Shown here: positions 36,384 to 46,225 of the stretch, in pieces
Layout: every line of letters begins with the position of its first letter
Position numbering within the stretch: the stretch's first letter is position 1
Source of the DNA: Mycobacterium sp. SVM_VP21
GTDB taxonomy: Bacteria; Actinomycetota; Actinomycetes; Mycobacteriales; Mycobacteriaceae
NCBI GenBank assembly: GCA_024758765.1
Contig: CP101406.1
Location: forward strand, 372,001 to 436,000
Length of the DNA stretch: 64,000 bases
Direction: 5' to 3'
The notes under the pieces: generated by a model
What the model saw: only the letters and a program-made list of their open reading frames with translations
Databases searched by the model: none
Told to the model about the DNA's origin: nothing
Translations under genes and position numbers: made by a program

Positions 36384-37613
36384 CTATCCGCCGGATGAAG
36401 GGCGGGGCATCTCGTAGCGGGGAGGCGTGACCTGCAAGACGGCGCTGACACTGGGACGCGTTATTTTGCGCGCCGCAGCAGCGCCGGCCGCCCCGGACAT
36501 CGGTCCCATCATCGCCGCCGGGCCGGTCCCGGCCACCTGCATCTTCGGAGCCGCATCCCACGACCCCTGAGTCCCCCACGACGACAGGTACCGATCGGTC
36601 GCAGCGGCAGCCGGGGTCGCATTCGCCCAATTCGAGGGTGCCGACAACTGCCCGACCGCGCGCGCCTCACCCACACTGGCCAGCACCGCCCTGTTAGCGC
36701 CTGCCCCCGCATCGGCTGCAGCCAGGACCGTTGGCGACACCGCCGCGCCGACAGCTGGCGCGGTCGCCCCGGCCAGCCCGGTCGCCGGCGAATAAAGTAC
36801 GCCGTCGGTGAAGAGTTTCGTCATAACAACGATGTATTCAGCAACGGTAGCGACGTTACGAATCCACACCGCACCAAAGTTGTCAAAGCCGTTGAAAATA
36901 CTGCCCATAGCCGAATAGTCCGTAAGGAGCGATTGGGGTATCGGTATTCCGTTGGCGAAGTTCGGCGGGCCCGGATTCGATCCCGAAAGGAATTGTGACA
37001 CTGTCTGAATAAATTGCGAAAGAAACTGTGACAGGCTGGATTGCGACCCCGTCGCCGTTGCGGACGCCGCGGGTGCTGCGGCCTGGTTGGTGGTCTGCGG
37101 CGGCGCAGCGAACAGCGTCAATTTGGTCGCCGAAGACGCCGACGCTGCATAGCCGTGCATCGCGCTGGCATCTTGCACCCACATCGCGTCGTAGGCGGCC
37201 TCCGTGGCCCCGATTTGCGGCGTGTTGTGACCCAGGATATTGGTCTGTATCAAGTACGCCAGCAAGGTGCGGTTGGCGGCCACCTTCGGCGGTGGCACAA
37301 CTGCCGCGTGTGCGGTCTCGTATGCGGCTGCCGCCGCCCGAGCCTGGCTGGCCGCCTGCTCGGCTTGTCCGGCGGTGGTTGCCGCCCACTCCGCATACGG
37401 TGCGGCGGCCGCCGCCATCGCCTGCGCCGCAGCACCCGTCCAGGCTTCATCCTGCAATGCGGAGATTACCGACGAATAGCCTCGCGCAAATGAATCCAAT
37501 TCCGCGGCTAGAGCGTCCCAAGCCGACGCAGCCACCATCGTTGGCTCCGCGCCTGGACCGGAATAGATTCTGGCCGAGGTGACCTCCGGCGGCAACAGCC
37601 CGAAATCCAGCAT
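36384..37613 (-). CDS. PPE family protein, SVP subgroup with SAP variant
   Basis: A 409-residue PPE protein from ATG 37611-37613. The PPE domain begins MLDFGLLPPEVTSARIYSGP, with the WxG-like turn DEAWTGAAAQ and NILGHNTPQIGATEAAY. Near residue 330 the subgroup motif reads GQLSAPSNW, with Ala instead of Val of GxxSVPxxW. The C-terminus ends in the PPRYEMPRPSSGG tail shared by the two genes upstream. It is the last of three tandem PPE genes on this strand. No PE partner is adjacent. Confidence 0.9.
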   Translation of the reverse strand: MLDFGLLPPEVTSARIYSGPGAEPTMVAASAWDALAAELDSFARGYSSVISALQDEAWTGAAAQAMAAAAAPYAEWAATTAGQAEQAASQARAAAAAYETAHAAVVPPPKVAANRTLLAYLIQTNILGHNTPQIGATEAAYDAMWVQDASAMHGYAASASSATKLTLFAAPPQTTNQAAAPAASATATGSQSSLSQFLSQFIQTVSQFLSGSNPGPPNFANGIPIPQSLLTDYSAMGSIFNGFDNFGAVWIRNVATVAEYIVVMTKLFTDGVLYSPATGLAGATAPAVGAAVSPTVLAAADAGAGANRAVLASVGEARAVGQLSAPSNWANATPAAAATDRYLSSWGTQGSWDAAPKMQVAGTGPAAMMGPMSGAAGAAAARKITRPSVSAVLQVTPPRYEMPRPSSGG

Positions 37614-37672
37614 TCGCGTTCCCTTTCCCAACCCGCCCACACCCGAAACAGGCTGGACGATCACAACTGTTG

Positions 37673-38920
37673 CTATCCGCCGACCGTCGGTCGAGGCATA
37701 CGCCAACGGCGTTCCTGCATGCGGAAGACGGCATTGCCGCCGTGGCGCCGCTCCGAACCACCCATCGGCGCCAACGGTGGTGACAGCTGCTCAGCCGCGG
37801 GCGCCGACGAACTGGCCAGCTTGACAGCTGGCTGGCCCGCCGCCACCTGCGGCTCCGGCGACTGGGCAACGTAACCTGTTTTCGCTGCAGCTGTTGTCGC
37901 CGACCAGCTCTGGGGGACCGACAATCGTCCCACCGATACGGCGTTGCCCCAGCCGGCAAGCGCAGGACCACCGGCTGCCCCCGCACCGCCAAAAGGTGAC
38001 GAGAAAAGCGGCGGGAACGGACTCTTGCCGAACAAAAACGGCGTCGTCGATGGTGTGCTGAGATGTGACCCGAATAGTCCAAACCCACCGCTTAGCCCTG
38101 TGGCATCGCCGGTGGTAACGCCGAATATGTTATAGGCGGGCTGGGGAATCGCTTTGTAGTAATCGTTGTAGAGAGTCTCCAAGGTCTGCCAACTATTGAC
38201 GTAAAAGTACCCCGACGAACCCGACGCGGACGTTGACGGTGGCGGAGCAGCAGTCGGGCTTGTCGACAGACTGTGCGCGGGCGGTGACGCCGTCGACAAA
38301 GCGTGCGTCACAACCGATTGCGACGTTTGGGTGGCCGCACTGCTGGCCGCGTGACTTGCGGCCACGCTCTGCGCAGATTGCCCGGCGGGGTTGGTGGTCT
38401 TCGGTGGCGCCTTGAACGGCGTCAACGTTGCGACAGCAGGCAACGATGAGCCGGCGTAGCCGTACATAGCAGCGGCGTCCTGTGCCCACATCTCGCCGTA
38501 GTGGGCCTCCGTGGCCGCGATCGCCGGGGTGTTCTGGCCCAAGAAGTTGGTGGCGATCAGCGCCATGAGCAACGTCCTGTTGGCTTCGACCACCGATGGG
38601 GGAACCGTCATCGCGAACGCGGCCTCGTAAGCGGCCGCCGCCGCACGAGCCTGGCTGGCAGCCTGCTCGGCCTGCGCGGCCGTCGCATTCGCCCACGCTA
38701 CATATGGCGCCGCCGCCGTGAACATCGCATCCGACGCGGGCCCCGACCACAGCTGGCCTTGCACCGTCGTCAGCTCCGAGGAATAGCCCGCCGCAAAGAG
38801 TTCCAACTGTCCGGCAAGCCCGCCCCAGGCCGTCGCGGCAGCCATCATCGGCCCCGAACCGGGACCGGCGTACATTCTCGCCGAATTGACTTCGGGCGGC
38901 AGCGCCGCAAAGTCCAGCAT
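37673..38920 (-). CDS. PPE family protein, SVP subgroup
   Basis: A 415-residue PPE protein from ATG 38918-38920; a GTG one codon upstream is also possible. The domain begins [20 protein letters not shown] and has [20 protein letters not shown]. The middle is Ser/Pro/Ala-rich with an aromatic cluster [20 protein letters not shown]. The SVP motif is GRLSVPQSW near 330. The tail [10 protein letters not shown] resembles its neighbours. It sits 59 bp upstream of the 36384-37613 gene and 77 bp after the 38998-40215 gene. Confidence 0.91.
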   Translation of the reverse strand: MLDFAALPPEVNSARMYAGPGSGPMMAAATAWGGLAGQLELFAAGYSSELTTVQGQLWSGPASDAMFTAAAPYVAWANATAAQAEQAASQARAAAAAYEAAFAMTVPPSVVEANRTLLMALIATNFLGQNTPAIAATEAHYGEMWAQDAAAMYGYAGSSLPAVATLTPFKAPPKTTNPAGQSAQSVAASHAASSAATQTSQSVVTHALSTASPPAHSLSTSPTAAPPPSTSASGSSGYFYVNSWQTLETLYNDYYKAIPQPAYNIFGVTTGDATGLSGGFGLFGSHLSTPSTTPFLFGKSPFPPLFSSPFGGAGAAGGPALAGWGNAVSVGRLSVPQSWSATTAAAKTGYVAQSPEPQVAAGQPAVKLASSSAPAAEQLSPPLAPMGGSERRHGGNAVFRMQERRWRMPRPTVGG

Positions 38921-38997
38921 CACCGTCTTCTAACCCCCATGCGATCGCTTCCGAATAACAGTCCGCAGCACTGTTTGAGCTGGCATCCGGCCGGTCA

Positions 38998-40215
38998 TCA
39001 TCCGCCGGAGGAAGGCCGCGACATCTTGAATTGCCGGGGCGGAACCCGCAGGGCCTTGCCCACGACCGGGCGCATCAGCAGGCTGCCCGCAGCGGCTGCG
39101 GCGGCCACCTCCGCCATGGTCGAGGCACCCAGATTCGCCGGTGCGCCGGCCTCCCACCATGCCTCGACCTCCGACAGCCACATCGGCTGCTCGCTGGCAG
39201 TGGCCACCGGCGCCGCCTGCGCCCACGCCGGGGGCACCGACAACGAGCCCATCGCACCTGCTTTGCCTACGCTGGCGAGCACCGCATTGCTTGCCGCCGA
39301 CGACGTCGATCCGACCAGCCCGGTGCCAAGCCCTCCGAATGCGACCGACGAGCCGTCGCCGGCCAGCCCAAGCAAGGGCGAGTACAGCGCGAAGTCGTTC
39401 ATGACACGGAAACCAGCGACAGCAAAGGTACCGAGGTTGCCGAAGGTACGAGCAAGCGCCGCAACGGTATTCAGCGGCCCGACTGTGGTGTTTATGGTTC
39501 CTATGGCCGACAGCAGATCAGACGGTATCGGGATACCGAACAACGACGTCGTACTTGAACTCGAGGCGGTGGTGGATCCCGACGAGAGGGCCTGTAGCAG
39601 CTCGGTGAGCCAGTTCTGCGACTGCGACGACGCCGCCGCGGTGGCTTGGGCGGCCGCCGTGGCGGCCTGGGCGGATTGGCCGGCGGGGTTGGTGGTCTGC
39701 GGCGGTTCGCTGAACGGCACCAGCTTCGCCGTCGTCGAGGACGATCCCGCGTAGCCGTACATCGTCTGGGCGTTCTGCGCCCACATCCCGGCGTACTGCG
39801 CCTCGGTCGCCGCGATCTGCGGGGTGTTCTGACCGAAGATGTTGGTCGCGACCAGGTTCGTCAGCTGGGTGCGGTTTGCCGCCACCATCGCCGGCGGCAC
39901 CACCGCCGCGTGCGCCGTCTCGAACGCGGCCGCAGAAGCCCGGGCTTGGCCGGCCACCTGCTCGGCCTGTCCCGCCAAAGTGGTCGCCCACTGGATATAG
40001 GGGGCGGCCGCCGTGGCCATCGCGCTCGCCGCAGAACCGGACCAGCCGTCGCCCTCCAAGGCCGAGATCGCCGAAGAATAGCCGACCGCGAACGAATTCA
40101 ACTGCGCGGAAAGACCGTCCCAGGCCGCCGCCGCCGTCACCATGGACGTCGACCCGGGCCCCGTATACATCTGCGACGACGTCACCTCCGGCGGCAACAT
40201 CCCGAAATCCAGCAT
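38998..40215 (-). CDS. PPE family protein, SVP subgroup
   Basis: A 405-residue PPE protein from ATG 40213-40215, first of the tandem array. It begins MLDFGMLPPEVTSSQMYTGP, with the WxG turn GDGWSGSAAS and NIFGQNTPQIAATEAQYAGM. A Ser/Thr-rich stretch (SSGSTTASSSSTTSLFG) marks the variable middle. The SVP motif is GSLSVPPAW near 320. The tail is PPRQFKMSRPSSGG. The 178 bp upstream separate it from the convergent-looking SRAP gene end and contain no gene. Confidence 0.91.
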   Translation of the reverse strand: MLDFGMLPPEVTSSQMYTGPGSTSMVTAAAAWDGLSAQLNSFAVGYSSAISALEGDGWSGSAASAMATAAAPYIQWATTLAGQAEQVAGQARASAAAFETAHAAVVPPAMVAANRTQLTNLVATNIFGQNTPQIAATEAQYAGMWAQNAQTMYGYAGSSSTTAKLVPFSEPPQTTNPAGQSAQAATAAAQATAAASSQSQNWLTELLQALSSGSTTASSSSTTSLFGIPIPSDLLSAIGTINTTVGPLNTVAALARTFGNLGTFAVAGFRVMNDFALYSPLLGLAGDGSSVAFGGLGTGLVGSTSSAASNAVLASVGKAGAMGSLSVPPAWAQAAPVATASEQPMWLSEVEAWWEAGAPANLGASTMAEVAAAAAAGSLLMRPVVGKALRVPPRQFKMSRPSSGG

Positions 40216-40393
40216 GCGACTCCCCTTCCGCGACCAGCCGTCTCCGACCGCGCTGCGGCGATACTTCGTGGCGCGATACTTCATGGGATTCTGCGCAGGC
40301 CAGTTGACATAGCAGCGACGACAATCTGAAGCCGACATGAACGAATGCTTTAATTCAGGGTGTGCCCGAACTCGATCCGGTGCGCAAGTACCC

Positions 40394-41158
40394 TTAGAGC
40401 AGCCTGGCCTGTTCGGGCTGTGGCGCTACCGCATCGATCAACTCCGGCCCGTTGTTGCGCACGCTGTTGACCAGTGTCGAGACCTCATGCAGCGCGATCT
40501 TGCTCACGTCCGGTGGTCGGGACAGCAGCGCGGTGTCGATCGGTCTTTCCGGGTTCAACCAACTGTCCCAATGGTTTTCGGGCAGGAGCAACGGCATCCG
40601 GTCGTGAATCCCGGCCAGTTCTCCTACGGCCGCGGTGGTGATGATGGCGGCGCTCAGCAGCGGGGCATGTCGCCGGTCCGGACGCCAGATCGACCACAGG
40701 CCGGCAGCGAACAGCGTCGCGCCGTCACCGTGGATGTAGAACGGCGTCTTGCGGGTCTTGCGCCCGGCCAGCCCCCGGGGTTCGGGACGCCATTCGTAGT
40801 AGCCGTCCATCGGCACCAAGCAGCGTCGGCGTTGCGCGGATGCGCGGTACGCCGGGGTAGTCGTGATGGTCTCGGCGCGGGCGTTGATCAGCAGCGGACC
40901 GCCACCGACCGGCGCGCCGTCCGGTCCGGGCCGCGTCCAAGGCGGCACCAGCCCCCACCGCATCAGCCGGACCCGGCGGGTCGGCTCTTTGGGGGCGAGG
41001 CCGGGGTCGGCATACCGGCTGACCACCGTTGCGATCCCGTCGGTGGGCGCCACGTTGTAGTTCGGACCGGCATCTGCGCCGGCCGGCATCTCGTTGATCG
41101 CATCGATGCGCGCGGCCAGCAACGCCGGATCGGTGGTTATCGCGAAGCGCCCGCACAT
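40394..41158 (-). CDS. SRAP-domain protein (HMCES/YedK type, Rv3226c)
   Basis: A 254-residue SRAP protein with the invariant start MCGRFA, whose Cys2 becomes the N-terminal nucleophile after methionine removal and crosslinks abasic sites in single-stranded DNA. Other conserved parts are NYNVAPT, RWGLVPPW, NARAET, CLVPMDGYYEW and the histidine-containing IHDRMPLLL. It is the same size as Rv3226c. It marks a conserved backbone gene embedded in the PE/PPE-rich accessory region. It is followed by the methyltransferase gene 16 bp upstream on the same strand. Confidence 0.93.
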   Translation of the reverse strand: MCGRFAITTDPALLAARIDAINEMPAGADAGPNYNVAPTDGIATVVSRYADPGLAPKEPTRRVRLMRWGLVPPWTRPGPDGAPVGGGPLLINARAETITTTPAYRASAQRRRCLVPMDGYYEWRPEPRGLAGRKTRKTPFYIHGDGATLFAAGLWSIWRPDRRHAPLLSAAIITTAAVGELAGIHDRMPLLLPENHWDSWLNPERPIDTALLSRPPDVSKIALHEVSTLVNSVRNNGPELIDAVAPQPEQARLL

Positions 41159-41174
41159 GCCTTCATGGTGACAG

Positions 41175-41900
41175 CTAGTCGATCCGGGTGGCGGTGACCG
41201 CCCAGAACGGCATGTGCACCAGGTTGTCTTCGAGCAGCGGCTGCAGGTAGGCGAACCGTTCGGCCAGCGCGCGGACCCCGGCCAGCAGGTCCTCGCGGCC
41301 CATCGACTCCATCACCGCGATCATGTCGGTGAAGGCGGTGGGTTCGAAAGTTCCTTGATAGGTCGTGGTCCCGATGTGGTCGATACGCCAGCCGGCGGAT
41401 TCGAGCAACGGACCGAAACGCTCGGGCGACAACCCGTCCAATTGCCAGCCGTTCACGTTGTGGCGTCCGGCCTCGAACATGAACAGCCGTGCTTGAGGCT
41501 TGGTCGCCCGGTGCAGGTTGCGCGCGTAGCGCAATTGGGTTTCTTCGTCGTCCTGGAACAGGTGGTAGAACGCGCTGTCGACCACGGTGTCGAACCTGCC
41601 ATCGAACCCGACGAGATTGACCGCGTCAGCCACCTGGAAGTCGACCGTCACACCAGCTTGGGCGGCGTTCCGTTGCGCGACCGCGATAGCGGCCGGGGAA
41701 TAGTCGAGCCCTGTTGTCGAATAGCCATGAGCCGCATAGTGAATCGCGTGGTGACCGGAGCCGGTTCCGGGATCGAGAACTTCCCCGCGCAGCGCTCCGC
41801 ACGCCACCAATTGCTGCACCACCGGCTGCGGACGGCCGATCTCCCACGGTTCGGGAGGGCTTGCCGGCGGCGCGCCGCCGAGCTCGGTATTGCTGTTCAT
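41175..41900 (-). CDS. class I SAM-dependent methyltransferase
   Basis: A 241-residue methyltransferase from ATG 41898-41900. Motif I is VLDPGTGSGHHAIHYAA near residue 42, followed by the acidic end of strand 2 (TTGLDYSP) and the motif II/III region (FDTVVDSAFYHLF). It is of the small-molecule type with no DNA- or rRNA-specific motif. It lies 16 bp upstream of the SRAP gene and is probably cotranscribed. It is divergent from the luciferase-like gene, with 91 bp between the starts. The substrate is unknown. Confidence 0.88.
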   Translation of the reverse strand: MNSNTELGGAPPASPPEPWEIGRPQPVVQQLVACGALRGEVLDPGTGSGHHAIHYAAHGYSTTGLDYSPAAIAVAQRNAAQAGVTVDFQVADAVNLVGFDGRFDTVVDSAFYHLFQDDEETQLRYARNLHRATKPQARLFMFEAGRHNVNGWQLDGLSPERFGPLLESAGWRIDHIGTTTYQGTFEPTAFTDMIAVMESMGREDLLAGVRALAERFAYLQPLLEDNLVHMPFWAVTATRID

Positions 41901-41991
41901 CGCCCACAACTGTGCGCGAGTCCGGTTAACGAAATCAGAACGCGCGGTGTACGAACGGCGACGGCTGCACCGTGATGGCAAGATCGCCGCT

Positions 41992-43035
41992 GTGCGCCTC
42001 TCCGTCCTCGATCTCACGCCGGTCCGCACCGACCAGTCCACTTCGAATGCGCTGGCGGCGACGATGCGACTGGCGAAGATCGCCGACGATCTCGGCTACA
42101 CCCGCTACTGGGTCGCCGAGCACCACAACATTCCCTCGGTAGCCGCAACCAGCCCGCCAGTGCTGACCGCGATGATTGCCGCCGCCACCTCGCGCATTCG
42201 TGTGGGCTCGGGCGGGGTGATGTTGCCCAATCACGCGCCCCTGGCCATCGCCGAGCAGTTCGCGCTGCTGGAGGCCGCCCATCCCGGCCGTATCGACCTG
42301 GGCATCGGGCGAGCCTCCGGCGCCGATCCGGTGACATCGGCGGTATTGCGCGGAGCGACCGGCCGCGGTGATCGCGGCATTGACGATTTCCCCGACAATC
42401 TCGCCGACGTGATCGCCCTACTGAGCACCGCTGGAGTGTCAGTGCAACTGGCGGACCGCAGCTACGTCCTGAGGTCGACCCCGCACGCGCTGACCAGACC
42501 GCGGGTATACGTGCTGGGCTCCTCGATGCAGTCGGCTCGAGTCGCCGCGGCCCAGGGGCTGCCCTACGTATTCGGCCATCACCTGTTCGGCGAGCACGCT
42601 GACGAGGCACTGACGTGCTACCGGTCACAGTTCGTCCCGAGCGAGCTTGCCGCCGAGCCGACCGCGTTCCTGACCGTCAACACCGTGGTGGCCGAAACAC
42701 ACGACGAGGCAAAGGCTTTGATTCTTCCCTATTTGCGGCTGCAAGCGCAGATCGCGACCGGACAGCCATCAGGCCGCCTGGAGCTGGTCGAAGACGCCGA
42801 GCAGGCGGCCCTGACGCCGCAGCAACACCGCGTCGCACAGGGCGAGCTTGAACGCGCGGTGCTCGGAACGCCTGCCGAGGCGTTCACGCAACTGCAGGGG
42901 CTGGCCGACCGGTTCGGCGTGGACGAGTTGATGCTCAATCCGGTGGCATCCGCCCGGCGGGGTACCGACCCAGCCAGCTCACCGGGGCGGGAAGCCACGC
43001 TTCGGCTGTTAGCTGACGCGACGTCGACAAAGTGA
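41992..43035 (+). CDS. luciferase-like (LLM class) flavin-dependent oxidoreductase
   Basis: A 347-residue protein from GTG 41992 with the bacterial-luciferase TIM-barrel signatures: RYWVAEHHNIPSVAATSPPV, RIRVGSGGVMLPNHAPLAIA and HPGRIDLGIGRASG. It belongs to the alkanal-monooxygenase-like group that uses FMN. In mycobacteria related proteins use F420, which the sequence alone does not settle. The 221 bp between it and the next PE gene contain no gene. Confidence 0.87.
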   Translation: MRLSVLDLTPVRTDQSTSNALAATMRLAKIADDLGYTRYWVAEHHNIPSVAATSPPVLTAMIAAATSRIRVGSGGVMLPNHAPLAIAEQFALLEAAHPGRIDLGIGRASGADPVTSAVLRGATGRGDRGIDDFPDNLADVIALLSTAGVSVQLADRSYVLRSTPHALTRPRVYVLGSSMQSARVAAAQGLPYVFGHHLFGEHADEALTCYRSQFVPSELAAEPTAFLTVNTVVAETHDEAKALILPYLRLQAQIATGQPSGRLELVEDAEQAALTPQQHRVAQGELERAVLGTPAEAFTQLQGLADRFGVDELMLNPVASARRGTDPASSPGREATLRLLADATSTK

Positions 43036-43256
43036 ACAACAGATGAAGGCAAACCGACGCCGAAGGGCTGCTCAGTAAACGTTTCGGGTGCCTTTTCCAA
43101 CTGTCAATGAACAACTGCTGACAGTTTCCGGAAAGTCTCCTTCGTGGCTGTGAGTCGCGCGTCTGATCGCATAGCGTCGGGTCTGCGCTCAAGGGCGCAC
43201 GCGATCCGCAATGTGGCGATCGCGGCAAGGGTAAAGACCTCGACGAGGAGCCTTCA

Positions 43257-43556
43257 ATGTCGTTCGTCACAACGCAACCCGAAGCGTTGCTGGCCGCCGT
43301 CGCCAACCTGCGAACCATCGGTTCGTCGATGGCCGCGCACAGTGCCGCCGCCGCGGCACCCACCACGAGCGTGGTGCCGGCCGGCTCCGACGAGGTATCC
43401 GCGCTGACCGCCGCCCGGTTCGCCGCCCACGCTCAGGCCTACCAGGCCGTGAGCGCACAGGCGGTGGCCGTCCACGAGATGTTCGTGAACGCCCTGAGCA
43501 GCGGAGCCAACGCATACGCCGCAACCGAAGCTGCCAACGCAGCAGCGGCCGGCTAG
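43257..43556 (+). CDS. PE family protein (short)
   Basis: A 99-residue PE protein from ATG 43257: MSFVTTQPEALLAAVANLRT, the helix turn region APTTSVVPAGSDEV, and the YxxxE export motif YAATE at the end. It starts a PE-PPE-PPE operon and is nearly the same length as the PE at 34863-35162. The following PPE gene starts 9 bp later, giving a standard PE/PPE pair expected to fold as a heterodimer and leave through ESX-5. Confidence 0.93.
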   Translation: MSFVTTQPEALLAAVANLRTIGSSMAAHSAAAAAPTTSVVPAGSDEVSALTAARFAAHAQAYQAVSAQAVAVHEMFVNALSSGANAYAATEAANAAAAG

Positions 43557-43565
43557 GTCACCGCG

Positions 43566-44756
43566 ATGAACTACTTGTCGTTGCCGCCTGAGGTGACTTC
43601 CACCATGATCTACTCCGGGCCTGGCTCGGAGCCCATGGTCGTCGCAGCGTCGGCGTGGAGTGCGCTGGCCGCTGAACTGAAATCTGTTGCGGCCGAGTAC
43701 CGGGCGGTCATCAGCCAGCTGACCTCTGAGGAATGGCTCGGGACGGCCTCGGCGTCGATGGCGACCGCCGCCGCGCCTTACATCAACTGGATGGAGCTCA
43801 CCGCCGCGCAGGCCGAGCAGGCCGCCGCGCAGGGCCGGGCCGCTGCCGCCGCCTACGAGACGGCACACGCTCAGACGGTGCCGCCGGTTGCGGTCACCGC
43901 CAACCGCGAACTGCTGCAGCAGCTGGTCGCCACCAACATCCTCGGGCAGAACACCCCCTCGATCGCGGCCACCGAGACCGAACACAACGAAATGTGGGCC
44001 CAGGACACGCTGGCGATGTTCGGCTACGACGCCCAGTCCAGCGCTGCCACGCAGCTCAACGAGTTCACCGCGCCGCCCAACCCGACCAACCTGGGTGGTG
44101 ACGCCGCGAACGCCAACGCGGTCGCCTCGGCGGCCGACAGTGCCACGGCCACCCAGGCCACCAAGGCTTCGGGCGTCCTGCAGAGCCTGGTGAACTCGGC
44201 CGAAAGCACGGGCCACCCGGCCCAGGACGTCCTCAACGACCCGAACTACAACCTGTCCAACCAGTTGATGACCCAAATGGTGACCAACGCAAACCTGCAG
44301 TCGAACAACGTCTGTGCGGTGTGGCGTGGTGTCAGCGGTGTGCTCGGCCTGCAGAAGCTGTTTGCCGACGGCGCGAAGGCAGCATCGACGGGCGCCGCCA
44401 GTGCAGCCTCCGGTGCCGCGAGCGCGGCCTCCGGTGCGGCGAGCGCGGCCTCCGGTGCCGCCGGCGCGGTCGGCGGCCTCTCGGTCCCGGCGAGCTGGGT
44501 GCCGCCGCTGGCAGCGGCGTCCACGCTGGGCCCGGTGTCCGGCGGCTCCTGGGTTCCGGTGGGCCCCGCTGCGGCGGCGGCGCTGCCGTCTACGGGAGGC
44601 ATCCTCGGCGGTGCTCCGATCGCACCGCCGACAGGAATGCCTGGAATGCCGGGTGTCCCGGCCGCGGGTGCGGCCGGCGCCGGCTTCCGCGGTTTCGGCG
44701 GTCCGCGCTACGGAACCGCGTTGACCGTCATGCCACGTCGTCCGTTCGGCGGATAG
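43566..44756 (+). CDS. PPE family protein, SVP subgroup, with Ala/Ser/Gly heptapeptide repeats
   Basis: A 396-residue PPE from ATG 43566, partner of the PE just upstream. The domain starts [20 protein letters not shown], has a WxG-type turn EEWLGTAS, and [20 protein letters not shown]. Around residues 275-300 it carries a tandem AASGAAS repeat. The SVP motif is GGLSVPASW, and the C-terminus is a Gly/Met/Pro-rich tail ([15 protein letters not shown]). The following PPE gene begins 14 bp later. Confidence 0.92.
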   Translation: MNYLSLPPEVTSTMIYSGPGSEPMVVAASAWSALAAELKSVAAEYRAVISQLTSEEWLGTASASMATAAAPYINWMELTAAQAEQAAAQGRAAAAAYETAHAQTVPPVAVTANRELLQQLVATNILGQNTPSIAATETEHNEMWAQDTLAMFGYDAQSSAATQLNEFTAPPNPTNLGGDAANANAVASAADSATATQATKASGVLQSLVNSAESTGHPAQDVLNDPNYNLSNQLMTQMVTNANLQSNNVCAVWRGVSGVLGLQKLFADGAKAASTGAASAASGAASAASGAASAASGAAGAVGGLSVPASWVPPLAAASTLGPVSGGSWVPVGPAAAAALPSTGGILGGAPIAPPTGMPGMPGVPAAGAAGAGFRGFGGPRYGTALTVMPRRPFGG

Positions 44757-44770
44757 ACCGAGGGGACTTG

Positions 44771-46018
44771 GTGATCGACTACGGGGCGCTGCCTCCGGAG
44801 GTCAATTCCACGCGGATGTATGCGGGAGTCGGCTCCGGTCCGATGTTGGCAGCAGCGGGGGCCTGGGACGTCTTGGCCCAAGAGTTGAGCGTGACCGCGG
44901 CAGCGATGGACATGACTATCGCGGACCTCACCAGCGGTCCGTGGCGCGGGCCGTCGGCGACCGCCATGGCCGCAGCGGCACTGCCGTTCACCACCTGGTT
45001 CAAGACGACGGCGGCGCAAGCCGAACAGGCGGCTATGCAGGCCAAGGCCGCAGCGGCTGCCTTTGAAGCCGCGTTCGCGATGACGGTGCCGCCACAGATG
45101 GTGTTCGCCAACCGGGCACAGCTGATGATGTTGGTCGCCACCAACTTCTTCGGCCAGAACACCCCGGCTATCGCAGCTACCGAAGCCCACTACGCAGCGA
45201 TGTGGGCCCAAGACGCCGCCGCCATGTATGCCTACGCAGGTGGTTCCGCGGCGGCTTCGCAATTGACGGAGTTCACCTCGCCGCCGCAGACCACCAATCC
45301 CGGTGCGCAAGCGGGGCAGGCCACCGCGACCACCCAGGCCGTCAGCAACTCGGCGGCGTCGCAGGCTACCTCCCAGGCGACGTCGCAGGGGCTGACCTCC
45401 TTGCAGTCGCTCGCTCAGTCGGGTGCGGCCACTGGGGCACCTTCGGTCCCGGCTGCGGGTACGGGTACCGCACCGACCACCGGCTCGGCGGCGTGGACCG
45501 CGTTCCTGCAACAGCTGGTCACTCCGCTCCGGACGCTCACCGGCTACACCAACTCGGCCATGGGACCCTTCCGGCTCATCGACATGGTCGGCCAGGGCCT
45601 CAACGGTCACGAGGTATCGGGTCAGGCGGTGGCGGATAGCAGGGCATTCTTCACCGAACTGACAAAGGTGGCCGAGGTCGCGAAGGCGGGAACTGCAGCC
45701 TCCTACACCCCGGGTTTCGGCGCCGCGTCACCGTCAGTCGCCGTGGGCCGGGGCATCCAGGTCGGGTTGTTGTCGGTGCCGCAGAGCTGGCCGATGGCTC
45801 CCACTTCGGCCAATCAAGCTGCGGCGACACTGGTTTCCAGCCGGGTGGCCGCTGCGGAGACCGGCGTGATGCCGCGCGGCGGAATGGCAGGGTTGGCCGG
45901 CATGGCTGGTCTGCCCGGGGCCAGTGCCGCCGCCAACGGCGGGCCTACCGGTTTCCGGTTCGTTCCTCGGTACGGCTACCGACACCGGGTGATGAACCGG
46001 CCGCCCAGCGCCGGGTAG
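44771..46018 (+). CDS. PPE family protein, SVP subgroup
   Basis: A 415-residue PPE from GTG 44771. The domain starts (M/V)[18 protein letters not shown], with [21 protein letters not shown] Ser/Thr/Ala-rich middle ([20 protein letters not shown]) precedes the SVP motif GLLSVPQSW. The tail is [16 protein letters not shown]. It is the third gene of the PE-PPE-PPE operon, so two PPE proteins may compete for one PE. The stop lies 207 bp before the kinase gene, with a possible gene remnant between. Confidence 0.9.
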   Translation: MIDYGALPPEVNSTRMYAGVGSGPMLAAAGAWDVLAQELSVTAAAMDMTIADLTSGPWRGPSATAMAAAALPFTTWFKTTAAQAEQAAMQAKAAAAAFEAAFAMTVPPQMVFANRAQLMMLVATNFFGQNTPAIAATEAHYAAMWAQDAAAMYAYAGGSAAASQLTEFTSPPQTTNPGAQAGQATATTQAVSNSAASQATSQATSQGLTSLQSLAQSGAATGAPSVPAAGTGTAPTTGSAAWTAFLQQLVTPLRTLTGYTNSAMGPFRLIDMVGQGLNGHEVSGQAVADSRAFFTELTKVAEVAKAGTAASYTPGFGAASPSVAVGRGIQVGLLSVPQSWPMAPTSANQAAATLVSSRVAAAETGVMPRGGMAGLAGMAGLPGASAAANGGPTGFRFVPRYGYRHRVMNRPPSAG

Positions 46019-46030
46019 GCGCCGGGCGGG

Positions 46031-46165
46031 TCAGATCAGCGCGCCGAGCAACGCGAGCGACAGTATTCCCACGTCAACGGCGAGCGGGAGGCCGAGGGCG
46101 TTGCGGAGATCGCCGTCAGCCAACGCCGAGGCGAAGATGCCGTAGTCGAAATTTTTTCGTGATCC
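46031..46165 (-). pseudogene. possible C-terminal remnant of a membrane protein
   Basis: An open minus-strand stretch of about 44 codons without a start ends in TGA at 46031-46033. It reads ...NFDYGIFASALADGDLRNAL and closes with an apolar VDVGILSLALLGALI tail. It looks like the end of a deleted polytopic membrane protein, left between the PPE operon and the kinase. It could equally be chance in GC-rich DNA. Confidence 0.3.
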
Positions 46166-46225
46166 AAAGCCGGGCGCTTCAGCCCCTCAGATGTGCCGAC
46201 CAGGCGATGGCCGGTCGGCCGCTGA

